A stretch of 20,009 bases of DNA from assembly GCA_938091715.1 (NCBI GenBank), contig CALKMT010000188.1, positions 1 to 20,009 on the forward strand, in the 5' to 3' direction. The DNA is from an uncultured Litorivicinus sp. (lineage in GTDB: Bacteria; Pseudomonadota; Gammaproteobacteria; Pseudomonadales; Litorivicinaceae). Positions within the stretch are counted from its first letter, which is position 1. The number at the start of each line of letters is the position of its first letter. The notes under the pieces are model-generated. The model had not been told where the DNA came from and did no database searches. It worked only from the letters and a program-made list of their open reading frames with translations. A program made the position numbers and the translations under genes. Of this stretch, positions 1 through 6,037 are shown piece by piece.

Positions 1-1017
1 CGCATTCATGCGACCGCGCAGGGTCATGCTTTCGGAGCCCTCGACCCCCACGACATGCGCCGCACGCGTGGCAATCGGCAAGGTGAAATTACCCAACCCC
101 GAAAACAGGTCCAGCACCCGATCGCTGGACTCTAGACCCAGCAACTCCAGCGCCTGACCCATCATCATCTGGTTTATTTCGGCATTGACCTGAGTAAAGT
201 CGTGGGGATGAAAGTACATCCGCAGGCCGTAGGCCGGGTGCTCATAGCTAAGCCACTCAGGTCCGGTCAATGGCCAAATACGGTGACTGGTCTCGGGTCC
301 CTTGGGTTGCAACCAAATGTGGTAACCCAGGCGTTTGCCCAGTTCGGTTAAGCGCGCTTGATCACTCTGGGTCGGCGGGTCCAGCACGCGGAAAATCAGG
401 GCCACGGCCTGGTCTCCACAGGCCACCTCGATTTGAGCGATGCGATCCTTGATCGAGGTCTTGCCGATGGCTTGGCCTATCTCGACCAAGTGTTGCCCGA
501 CCCGGGGGTCTAGTATTTGGCAAGAATCCAGTACCGCCAGAAAATTACTGGCCTGTTCACGAAACCCAACCAACACACGATTTTTTGGCGCCACATAGCG
601 CACGCCCAACCGCGCTTTTCGCCGATAGCCAAGGCTTGCGGCCTGCAACGGCGCCAACGAGTTATCCGGGCCGCCACCGCCGTGATGCACCAATAATTCG
701 TCCAGCGTATTGGCCTTGTGCGCCACCTGTTCAGACAGCGCCCAATGTTGCAAGGCGCACCCGCCACAGGTCCCGAAATGCTCACAGGGCGGCGTCACGC
801 GCTGTTCGCTAGCCTGATCGATGCGGGTCGCGCGGCCTTCGCCAAAGCCTTTCCAGCGGTTGTGAACCGTGACCTCGACCTGTTCCCCGGGTAACGCCCC
901 AGAAACGAAGATCGTGCGCTCGTCATGCTCGCAAATACCCCGCCCCTCATGGCTGATCCGCAGGATGTCGGCGACAAAGGGCTCGGGCATTTTCTTTTTT
1001 CTAAAACGTCTAGCCAT
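1..1017 (-). CDS. rlmD: 23S rRNA (uracil-1939-C5)-methyltransferase RlmD, C-terminus cut by window edge
   Basis: This enzyme transfers a methyl group from SAM to U1939 of 23S rRNA in the cytoplasm. The first 339 residues are visible; the C-terminus, including the catalytic cysteine loop, lies outside. An Arg/Lys-rich start and TRAM-like beta domain occupy about residues 10-70. The iron-sulfur ligands C78, C84, C87 (CEHFGTCGGC) and C166 match the spacing of the E. coli enzyme. The FHPHDFTQVN segment (about 269-278) and the SAM motif VLDLFSGLGNFTLPIA (about 301-316) follow. The ATG shares one base with the cysM stop (TAATG), so the two genes are probably translationally coupled. cysM-rlmD adjacency is known in Pseudomonas, where relA comes next, so relA would be expected beyond the left edge. 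The identification is secure; only the missing end is unseen. Confidence 0.95.
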   Translation of the reverse strand, partial: MARRFRKKKMPEPFVADILRISHEGRGICEHDERTIFVSGALPGEQVEVTVHNRWKGFGEGRATRIDQASEQRVTPPCEHFGTCGGCALQHWALSEQVAHKANTLDELLVHHGGGGPDNSLAPLQAASLGYRRKARLGVRYVAPKNRVLVGFREQASNFLAVLDSCQILDPRVGQHLVEIGQAIGKTSIKDRIAQIEVACGDQAVALIFRVLDPPTQSDQARLTELGKRLGYHIWLQPKGPETSHRIWPLTGPEWLSYEHPAYGLRMYFHPHDFTQVNAEINQMMMGQALELLGLESSDRVLDLFSGLGNFTLPIATRAAHVVGVEGSESMTLRGRMNA

Positions 1018-1898
1018 TACGAAGGAAACACTCCCGTGGACAGGTAACGATCGCCGCGGTCACAGATAATGGTGACCACCGTGGCGCCGGGATTTTCCTC
1101 GGCGATTTGAAGAGCGCCGACCACCGCACCGCCGGCACTGACGCCACAAAAAATGCCCTCGACGGCCGCCAGTTGACGGGTCATCTCCTCGGCATCGGCC
1201 TGGGCAATGTCCAGCACTCGGTCGACCCGCTCGGGTTCATAAATGGAGGGCATGTATTCGGCCGGCCAGCGTCGAATGCCGGGAATGTGATCACCATCGC
1301 AGGGCTGCAGACCAATAATTTGGATGTCTGGATTTTGCTCTTTTAGATACCGCGAGCATCCCATGATGGTGCCCGTGGTGCCCATCGAGCTGACAAAGTG
1401 CGTGACCTGCCCCTGGGTGTCGCGCCAAATTTCGGGCCCGGTCGACTCGTAATGCGCCAGCGGATTATTTGGGTTGGCAAACTGGTTCAGAATCAGGCCC
1501 TCGCCTCGGGCCTGCATGTCCTCGGCCAGATCCCGCGCCCCTTCCATGCCATTGGAGACCAAGATCAACTGTGCGCCGTAGGCTTTCATCGCCGCACGAC
1601 GCTCGATCGACAGGTTATCCGGCATGATCAGGGTCATGCGATAGCCTTTGATCGCGCAAGCCATGGCCAGCGCAATCCCGGTGTTGCCACTGGTCGCTTC
1701 GATCAAGTGATCACCGGGTTTAATCAATCCGTCCTGCTCGGCGCGGGACAACATCCACATCGCCGCACGGTCTTTGACGCTGCTGGCGGGGTTATTGCCC
1801 TCCATTTTGCCCAGCACCGTGGCGCCGGCCGGGGCCAGGCGCTGCAAACGAACCAAGGGCGTGTTACCGACAATCTGTTCAATCGTTGGGTAGTCCAA
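1017..1898 (-). CDS. cysM: Cysteine synthase B (O-acetylserine sulfhydrylase, CysM type), TTG start
   Basis: CysM is a cytoplasmic PLP enzyme that makes cysteine from O-acetylserine and sulfide, or S-sulfocysteine when thiosulfate is the sulfur donor. The 293-residue product has the usual family length. The PLP lysine is K42 in EGNNPASSVKDRA; EATSGNTGIALA and SSMGTTGTIMG are the phosphate- and substrate-binding loops. The N-terminal NTPLVRLQRL and the short C-terminus fit CysM better than CysK. The start is taken as TTG at 1898: no ATG or GTG lies nearby in frame, a good ribosome site (GGAGG) sits 6 bases upstream, and the product then begins as family members do. Its TAA overlaps the rlmD ATG. 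The next gene upstream, a histidine-kinase-like protein, is divergent, leaving only 46 bases for both promoters. Confidence 0.95.
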   Translation of the reverse strand: MDYPTIEQIVGNTPLVRLQRLAPAGATVLGKMEGNNPASSVKDRAAMWMLSRAEQDGLIKPGDHLIEATSGNTGIALAMACAIKGYRMTLIMPDNLSIERRAAMKAYGAQLILVSNGMEGARDLAEDMQARGEGLILNQFANPNNPLAHYESTGPEIWRDTQGQVTHFVSSMGTTGTIMGCSRYLKEQNPDIQIIGLQPCDGDHIPGIRRWPAEYMPSIYEPERVDRVLDIAQADAEEMTRQLAAVEGIFCGVSAGGAVVGALQIAEENPGATVVTIICDRGDRYLSTGVFPS

Positions 1899-1944
1899 GC
1901 GAAACCTCCGTGATCTGAGCGAAGCATTATTCCCAATGGTCTAG

Positions 1945-2667
1945 GTGGATGCACGGACTTTTAACCCTATGGCCGAGGAATCAATTGCGCCCAGGCCAAA
2001 CACTAGCCGGATGAATAAACCCATTGTTCGGCGTCGTCGAGAACCCCCAAGCCTGTGGCACAAAGCCAAAGAACTGCAATCGCTGATGGCCCAACAGGCC
2101 GCCCAGGAAACCCATCTGGAACAACGATTCAGCGCCCGGTTGCACGACGGCAAAAGCTGGGTCGGCAGCGCAAAGCGCCTGCTGGAGGGCCAGCGCACCC
2201 AACAAGCCTTGGACTGCCTGGATGCGTTGGCCGTTTGGATGGACACCGGACGCCCCGGCCAACATCGGGGCTTGCGTCAGCGACTGTCCGCCATGGTCTC
2301 GACCTGGCAGGCCGAACGCGCTCGTGGGGTAGCGTTAATCATTCGCGTCAGTCCGGCGGTGCCCGAACAATCCCAACATCAAGACCTATTAGTCAGTGCC
2401 GCCGATAATTTGTTGCGCAACGCGCTCAAATTTACCGAACGCGGCGCGGTGCGTGTCCAGATATGGCATAACCGCCAGGCGATCTGCCTGCGGGTGTCAG
2501 ACTCTGGGCCTGGACTGGGCTCGAATCGGGTCAGCGATGGCTGGGGCTTGGGACTCAGCTTTTTGCGTCAAGAGGTTCTCAAACTGGACGGGGTCTTGGT
2601 CATTGATACCAAGGCAGGCGTTGGCACCGCCGTCCAGATCAAACTGCCCCGGCTTGATAATCCTTGA
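1945..2667 (+). CDS. Short soluble histidine-kinase-like ATPase
   Basis: The 240-residue product has a clear C-terminal HATPase_c domain: N box with N155 and N159 (DNLLRNALKFTERGAV), G1 box DSGPGLG with D186, G2 box GWGLGLSFL and a final GVGTAVQIKLP. I see no membrane segment, PAS domain or receiver domain. Upstream, a helical stretch (about 40-110) holds RLHDGK with H67. This resembles the LHDG phosphoacceptor motif of the HisKA_3 class, while the ATPase half looks more like hybrid kinases such as BarA/GacS. H67 as phosphoacceptor is inference. The gene is divergent from cysM-rlmD, close to where barA (E. coli) or gacS (Pseudomonas) lies, so it may be a reduced relative. The start is uncertain: GTG 1945, ATG 1969 and ATG 2011 are all in frame and none has a clear ribosome site. 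Its end overlaps the convergent monooxygenase gene by 29 bases. Confidence 0.8.
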   Translation: MDARTFNPMAEESIAPRPNTSRMNKPIVRRRREPPSLWHKAKELQSLMAQQAAQETHLEQRFSARLHDGKSWVGSAKRLLEGQRTQQALDCLDALAVWMDTGRPGQHRGLRQRLSAMVSTWQAERARGVALIIRVSPAVPEQSQHQDLLVSAADNLLRNALKFTERGAVRVQIWHNRQAICLRVSDSGPGLGSNRVSDGWGLGLSFLRQEVLKLDGVLVIDTKAGVGTAVQIKLPRLDNP

Positions 2668-3622
2668 TCAACGCTTGAACGAGTTCGGCCGTCGAGTGCA
2701 CCTGGCCGATCGCCCCAACGCCCTGCCCGGCACTCCAAATCGTCTTCCAGGCTTTCGCTTCGGATGCCGCATCACCGGTATGCAGATCCAAGGATTTCTC
2801 GCCAGACTGCGCTGGATCAATACCCGCTTGGATCAACGAACGACGAATGAAATTACCCGGTACGCCAGAGACCTGATCGGTGTACACCACATCCGCGGCT
2901 TGGCTATCCAGCAAACAGGCCTTGTAAGGATCCGAGGCCATCGATTCCTGGGTCGCGATAAACGCGGTCCCCAGGTATCCGCCCTGTGCTCCGAGCGCCT
3001 GAGCCGCGCGTATCTCTCGTCCCCGGGAAATCGCCCCGGCCAGCACAATGGGCAAATCGGTGATGGCTTGCAATTCGCCAATCAAGGCAAACGGATGACA
3101 GGTGCCGGCATGGCCACCCGCCCCGGCACTGACCGCGATCAATCCATCCACACCGGCTGCCACGGCCTTACGAGCGTGTTTGGCATTGGTGACATCGTGG
3201 TACACCAGCCCGCCCCAGCTATGGACCTGCTCGACCACCGAATCGACCGCCCCTAACGAGGTGATCACCAAGGGCACGCGATGGCGCTGAAGGCAGTCCA
3301 AATCTTGAGATAAACGAGGGTTCGAGGGGTGCACGATCAGGTTGACGGCGTAGGGCCGCGAGCCAACCCCCTGCCGGATTGCGTCCAGCCATTGATCCAA
3401 GGCCTCGGTGGTGCGGGCGTTCAGCGCCGGAAACGAACCGATTACCCCGGTCTGGCAACAGGCCACGACCAGATCGACCCCAGAGACCAAGAACATCGGT
3501 GCCGCAATAACGGGAAGCTTACAGTCAGAAAATAGTGTGTCGGCGGTTAAAATTTTAGTTTCACTCCATGCAGGCGATCGTATTCCGCCTCGGCGAGTGA
3601 ATAGAGGGATTTGACCAACCAT
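2639..3622 (-). CDS. Nitronate monooxygenase (2-nitropropane dioxygenase family)
   Basis: This FMN-dependent TIM-barrel enzyme family oxidises alkyl nitronates such as propionate 3-nitronate to carbonyl compounds and nitrite in the cytoplasm. Visible motifs are LPVIAAPMFLVSG near the N-terminus (flavin site), VIGSFPALNAR, YHDVTNAKHARKAVAAGVDG, the loop VSAGAGGHAGTCHPFALIGE containing the conserved histidine, and LAGAISRGREI plus GAQGGYLGTAFIATQES (phosphate-binding end of the barrel). The 5' end is uncertain. The only ordinary start in frame before the flavin motif is ATG 3622, which overlaps the upstream DUF1289 gene by 76 bases and adds 23 residues absent from typical relatives. An ATT codon at 3553, with GGAG 10 bases upstream, would give the usual N-terminal length (304 residues). 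Its 3' end overlaps the convergent kinase gene. Substrate is not predictable. Confidence 0.88.
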   Translation of the reverse strand: MVGQIPLFTRRGGIRSPAWSETKILTADTLFSDCKLPVIAAPMFLVSGVDLVVACCQTGVIGSFPALNARTTEALDQWLDAIRQGVGSRPYAVNLIVHPSNPRLSQDLDCLQRHRVPLVITSLGAVDSVVEQVHSWGGLVYHDVTNAKHARKAVAAGVDGLIAVSAGAGGHAGTCHPFALIGELQAITDLPIVLAGAISRGREIRAAQALGAQGGYLGTAFIATQESMASDPYKACLLDSQAADVVYTDQVSGVPGNFIRRSLIQAGIDPAQSGEKSLDLHTGDAASEAKAWKTIWSAGQGVGAIGQVHSTAELVQALIKDYQAGAV

Positions 3623-4002
3623 TCGGACAGCTCTGCCAAGGCCATCCCATCATAGGCAGGCATTCGCTGGATACCATAGTCCTCAAGTCGCCCTAAGGCG
3701 TCGCCCCCCATGCGGATCAACTCGGCGGCCCAGCAGCGCGGGTCTTGCTCTTCGCGAGCGCCACGCACCCGCAGCGCCTGACAGGCCTGCCACAGACGAT
3801 CAGGCTCGGGCACCGACAAGACCGAGCTTAAAAACTGCACCTGCAAGCCCTCAAGGCGGGTAAGCACCGCGCGCTTTTCATGGGCTTCGTAGCGGTTCCA
3901 ATCGCGCACCTCGTGGCTAAACCGACGGCAACCGCGGCATACCAAGTCCCCATAGGTGGTCGAGCACATGCCCAAGCAGGGCGTTTTCGTTCGATGATCC
4001 AT
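3547..4002 (-). CDS. DUF1289 family protein with four-cysteine motif
   Basis: This 151-residue protein of unknown function starts with the DUF1289 signature: TPCLGMCSTTYGDLVCRGC with C9, C13, C22 and C25, followed by RRFSHEVRDWNRY. The spacing C-x3-C-x8-C-x2-C suggests a bound zinc ion or iron-sulfur cluster; that is inference. The C-terminal half (about 60-151) is charged and helical, making it longer than the minimal 60-80-residue members. ATG 4002 is chosen because it places the cysteine motif near the N-terminus as in relatives. GTG 4041 would add 13 low-complexity residues (GGG-rich) and has no better ribosome site. The nitronate monooxygenase gene follows and overlaps or abuts it, so the two are probably co-transcribed. 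The upstream transporter gene is divergent. Confidence 0.82.
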   Translation of the reverse strand: MDHRTKTPCLGMCSTTYGDLVCRGCRRFSHEVRDWNRYEAHEKRAVLTRLEGLQVQFLSSVLSVPEPDRLWQACQALRVRGAREEQDPRCWAAELIRMGGDALGRLEDYGIQRMPAYDGMALAELSEWLVKSLYSLAEAEYDRLHGVKLKF

Positions 4003-4057
4003 GCGGCTTACTATGCCGCCGCCGTCGGGGATTCCAAGCACGATGCCGGCAACTTTT

Positions 4058-4084
4058 TATAAACAGGCGCACTAAGCATGCGCC
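4058..4084. promoter_or_regulatory. Possible divergent promoter core and inverted repeat between DUF1289 and transporter genes
   Basis: An AT-rich core TTTTTATAAA (4054-4063) can be read as a TATAAA-like -10 box on either strand. It is followed by a perfect 6-bp inverted repeat, GGCGCA and TGCGCC, around a 7-base loop (4066-4084). A plus-strand transcript from this core would begin near the repeat, so it could act as an operator or a 5'-leader hairpin for the transporter gene. No good -35 box is evident. Pattern only; no regulator is implied. Confidence 0.25.
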
Positions 4085-4110
4085 GAATCGTTCTTAAAAC
4101 CCTATAGAGC

Positions 4111-5235
4111 ATGGCATCCAGACTGACTAACATTGCCCGCATGATTTTATCCATACGTTCATCACTGTATTTAGCCGCCGCCGTTTTACTGGCGATGGGG
4201 ATTGGCGCGTCCTATGGCAACATTCAAGCCGGATTGTTTGCTGCCGGACTGGTGGCGGGTAGCGCATTCTTGTACGCCTCCTTTGGCTTTACCACCGCCT
4301 GGCGTGAGTTGTTAAGCGGCGGTGACACACGCCCCTTCCGTGCCCAGTTGACCATGATCGCGATTGCTAGCCTGATCATGATTCCCATTATTTACACCTC
4401 CAATGAATTTAGCGGTTTTGTCCGCCCGGTTGGGATCAGTTTGCTGGTCGGCGCATTCTTATTTGGCTGTGGCGCTCAGATTGCCAATGGGTGCAGCTCG
4501 GGTGCGATGTTTCATTTGGGCCAAGGTCGGTGGCAATCCATCGGCACCCTGGGGGCCTTTACCCTTGGCGTCATGCTGGCCGTGCGGGATTACGACGACT
4601 GGCTGGAAGCCCCTATTTTCTTTGCCGGCAGCCTGGGCCAGGACCAGGGCCCGATCATCGCCACTGCCGCCACCTTGACACTGATCCTGGCGTTGGTGTG
4701 GGCACTAAAGGGTCGCTCAACACCGCTGTTCCAAGGGTTTAGCCCGTTGTTTGTCGCCGCGATTGCGATTGCCGGTGCAAACATTGCGATTTTGTTGATC
4801 AGCGGCCGTCCCTGGTCGGTGGCCCAGGGTTTCGCCTTGCTGGGTACGCAATTTGATTTGGCCTACGGCCTAGAATGGGATCTTGATTTCTCGTCATTTT
4901 GGTCCTCGTCACTGATGGCCTCACGACTGGAATCGCCGATTTTGGCGGACAGCTTTTTAATGCCCAACCTAGGATTGATTGCCGGTGCGATTTTGACCGG
5001 GCTTGCGGTCAGTCGCTTCAAGCCGCAGCCACTCAAAATCCTACCCTTCGCCGGGGGCCTATTAGGGGGATTGATGATGGGTTACGGCGCAACGATCGCC
5101 TTTGGTTGCAACATTGGGGCACTGTTCTCGGGGATTGCGAGCGCCAGCTATCACGGTTGGATTTGGTTGCTGCCCACACTGCTGGGCACCTGGGTCGGCA
5201 TTCGGTTGCGCCCTGCCTTTGGTCACCCGGCTTAA
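4111..5235 (+). CDS. YeeE/YedE (TsuA-like) membrane protein, probable thiosulfate importer
   Basis: The 374-residue product is strongly hydrophobic, with about 9-11 predicted membrane segments. It carries the YeeE/YedE family's paired glycine-cysteine motifs: GAFLFGCGAQIANGCSSGAM (C120, C128) in the first half and GYGATIAFGCNIGALFSG (C333) in the second. In the characterised bacterial TsuA/YeeE proteins such cysteines line the path for thiosulfate across the inner membrane. Substrate assignment here rests on family and on nearby cysM and cysB, so other reduced sulfur species are possible. No TusA-like partner (TsuB/YeeD) lies next to it. ATG 4111 is taken as start with only a weak AGAG ribosome site; ATG 4141 (residue 11) is a plausible alternative. 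It seems monocistronic or followed only by the small gene at 5348. Confidence 0.85.
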   Translation: MASRLTNIARMILSIRSSLYLAAAVLLAMGIGASYGNIQAGLFAAGLVAGSAFLYASFGFTTAWRELLSGGDTRPFRAQLTMIAIASLIMIPIIYTSNEFSGFVRPVGISLLVGAFLFGCGAQIANGCSSGAMFHLGQGRWQSIGTLGAFTLGVMLAVRDYDDWLEAPIFFAGSLGQDQGPIIATAATLTLILALVWALKGRSTPLFQGFSPLFVAAIAIAGANIAILLISGRPWSVAQGFALLGTQFDLAYGLEWDLDFSSFWSSSLMASRLESPILADSFLMPNLGLIAGAILTGLAVSRFKPQPLKILPFAGGLLGGLMMGYGATIAFGCNIGALFSGIASASYHGWIWLLPTLLGTWVGIRLRPAFGHPA

Positions 5236-5267
5236 GTACATTTACTAACGCAAAATTGTGTATTCCG

Positions 5268-5283
5268 TCACATACTAGTGTGA
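5268..5283. repeat. Inverted repeat TCACA-N6-TGTGA upstream of the 74-residue gene
   Basis: A perfect 5-bp inverted repeat (TCACA, six bases TACTAG, TGTGA) lies in the 112-base gap after the transporter. A TAGAAT hexamer at 5291-5296 just downstream could be a -10 box for the small gene, which would put the repeat over the -35 region. The arms are in the opposite order to a CRP site (TGTGA-N6-TCACA), so I do not call it one. It could be an operator or chance. Confidence 0.25.
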
Positions 5284-5347
5284 TGATACTTAGAATATTG
5301 CAATTCACGACGACCGCCCAACGCCCAACCTCGGACCACTCGCACTG

Positions 5348-5572
5348 ATGCGTGGCGTACTCACCGATCAAGAACGCGCGGTCATTGCCTCGATGTTTGA
5401 ACAAGACCATGACGCAGAACAAGAGCGTCAAGCGGTTCTGGGCCAGTTAAGAACGGTGCTGGAGCAGGCCAACGACGCGGGCCTGCGCGAGGAATCAATG
5501 CAAGTGATCACCGACGTATTGGGCCGTGCCATGGCCCGCCGACGTTCAGTCGAGGATCAAGGGGTCTCGTGA
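5348..5572 (+). CDS. Small hypothetical protein, 74 residues, charged and helical
   Basis: I do not recognise this protein. It starts MRGVLTDQERAVIASMFEQD and is rich in Glu, Gln, Arg and Ala, with heptad-like hydrophobic spacing over about residues 10-65. That suggests two or three amphipathic helices and no membrane segment, cysteine cluster or DNA-binding motif. Codon choice (many GCC, CGC, CTG, GTC, GAC codons) looks like the neighbouring genes, which supports real coding. There is only a poor ribosome site (CGGA about 14 bases before the ATG). The gene ends inside rraA on the opposite strand, with a 27-base overlap. A preceding palindrome and possible -10 box suggest its own promoter. 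It could be a small regulator or adaptor, but nothing in the sequence assigns a role. Confidence 0.5.
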   Translation: MRGVLTDQERAVIASMFEQDHDAEQERQAVLGQLRTVLEQANDAGLREESMQVITDVLGRAMARRRSVEDQGVS

Positions 5573-6037
5573 CACCACGACGCCGTTGGGATCGCCAGCG
5601 ATCCAATCACCCGGGCTGACCGTCACACCGCCGAACTGCACCGCAATGTCACCCTGGCCCACCCCTAGCTTTTCGGTCTTCATCGGATGGGTTCCCAGTG
5701 CATACACCGCTAAGTCCATCGTGCCAATGGCTTGGCAATCACGGATGCATCCGTTGATCACAATGGCCTGCCAGCCGTTAGCCACCGCCTTGGCGGCCAG
5801 CAAATCCCCAAGCATCGCCCGGCGCATCGAGGCGCCACCCTCGACGACCAGTACTCGGTTATTGCCGGGCTCGGAAACGGCCTGACGCACCAGCGAATTA
5901 TCCTCAAACGCCTTGATGGTGGCCGCCTGGCCCAAAAACATCGCCCGCGCGCCATAGCTGTTCAGACCGGTAATCACCCCAAGCGCATCACCATAGCGGT
6001 CGCACAACTCGGGGGTCAGGTCCACAGGCCAGTTCAT
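5546..6037 (-). CDS. rraA: RraA family protein (RNase E inhibitor or HMG aldolase type)
   Basis: The 163-residue product matches RraA along its length. Seen are the N-terminal TPELCDRYGD, GQAATIKAFEDNSLVRQAV, VLVVEGGASMRRAMLGDLLA, GWQAIVINGCIRD, THPMKTEKLGVG and FGGVTVSPGDWIAGDPNGVV. RraA in E. coli binds RNase E and lowers its activity. Close homologues in other bacteria are 4-hydroxy-4-methyl-2-oxoglutarate/oxaloacetate aldolases that use the Arg-Asp pair in the G-x-IRD loop, which is present here. Sequence alone cannot decide which activity applies. The ATG shares a base with the ppsA stop (TAATG), so translation is probably coupled to PEP synthase; an oxaloacetate-related activity would fit that context, but this is inference. 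The start is secure. Confidence 0.92.
   Translation of the reverse strand: MNWPVDLTPELCDRYGDALGVITGLNSYGARAMFLGQAATIKAFEDNSLVRQAVSEPGNNRVLVVEGGASMRRAMLGDLLAAKAVANGWQAIVINGCIRDCQAIGTMDLAVYALGTHPMKTEKLGVGQGDIAVQFGGVTVSPGDWIAGDPNGVVVSRDPLILD

Noticed and set aside
1398..1913. 171-codon plus-strand open frame antisense to cysM
   Set aside because: cysM motifs on the other strand explain the sequence; no ribosome site or family similarity is seen.
2396..3256. 286-codon open frame on the plus strand across the kinase end and monooxygenase
   Set aside because: It lies out of frame with the kinase and antisense to the monooxygenase, both of which carry clear family motifs; its translation is Arg/Pro-rich without recognisable motifs.
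5268..5283. CRP site
   Set aside because: The arms are in reverse order (TCACA-N6-TGTGA), whereas CRP needs TGTGA-N6-TCACA.
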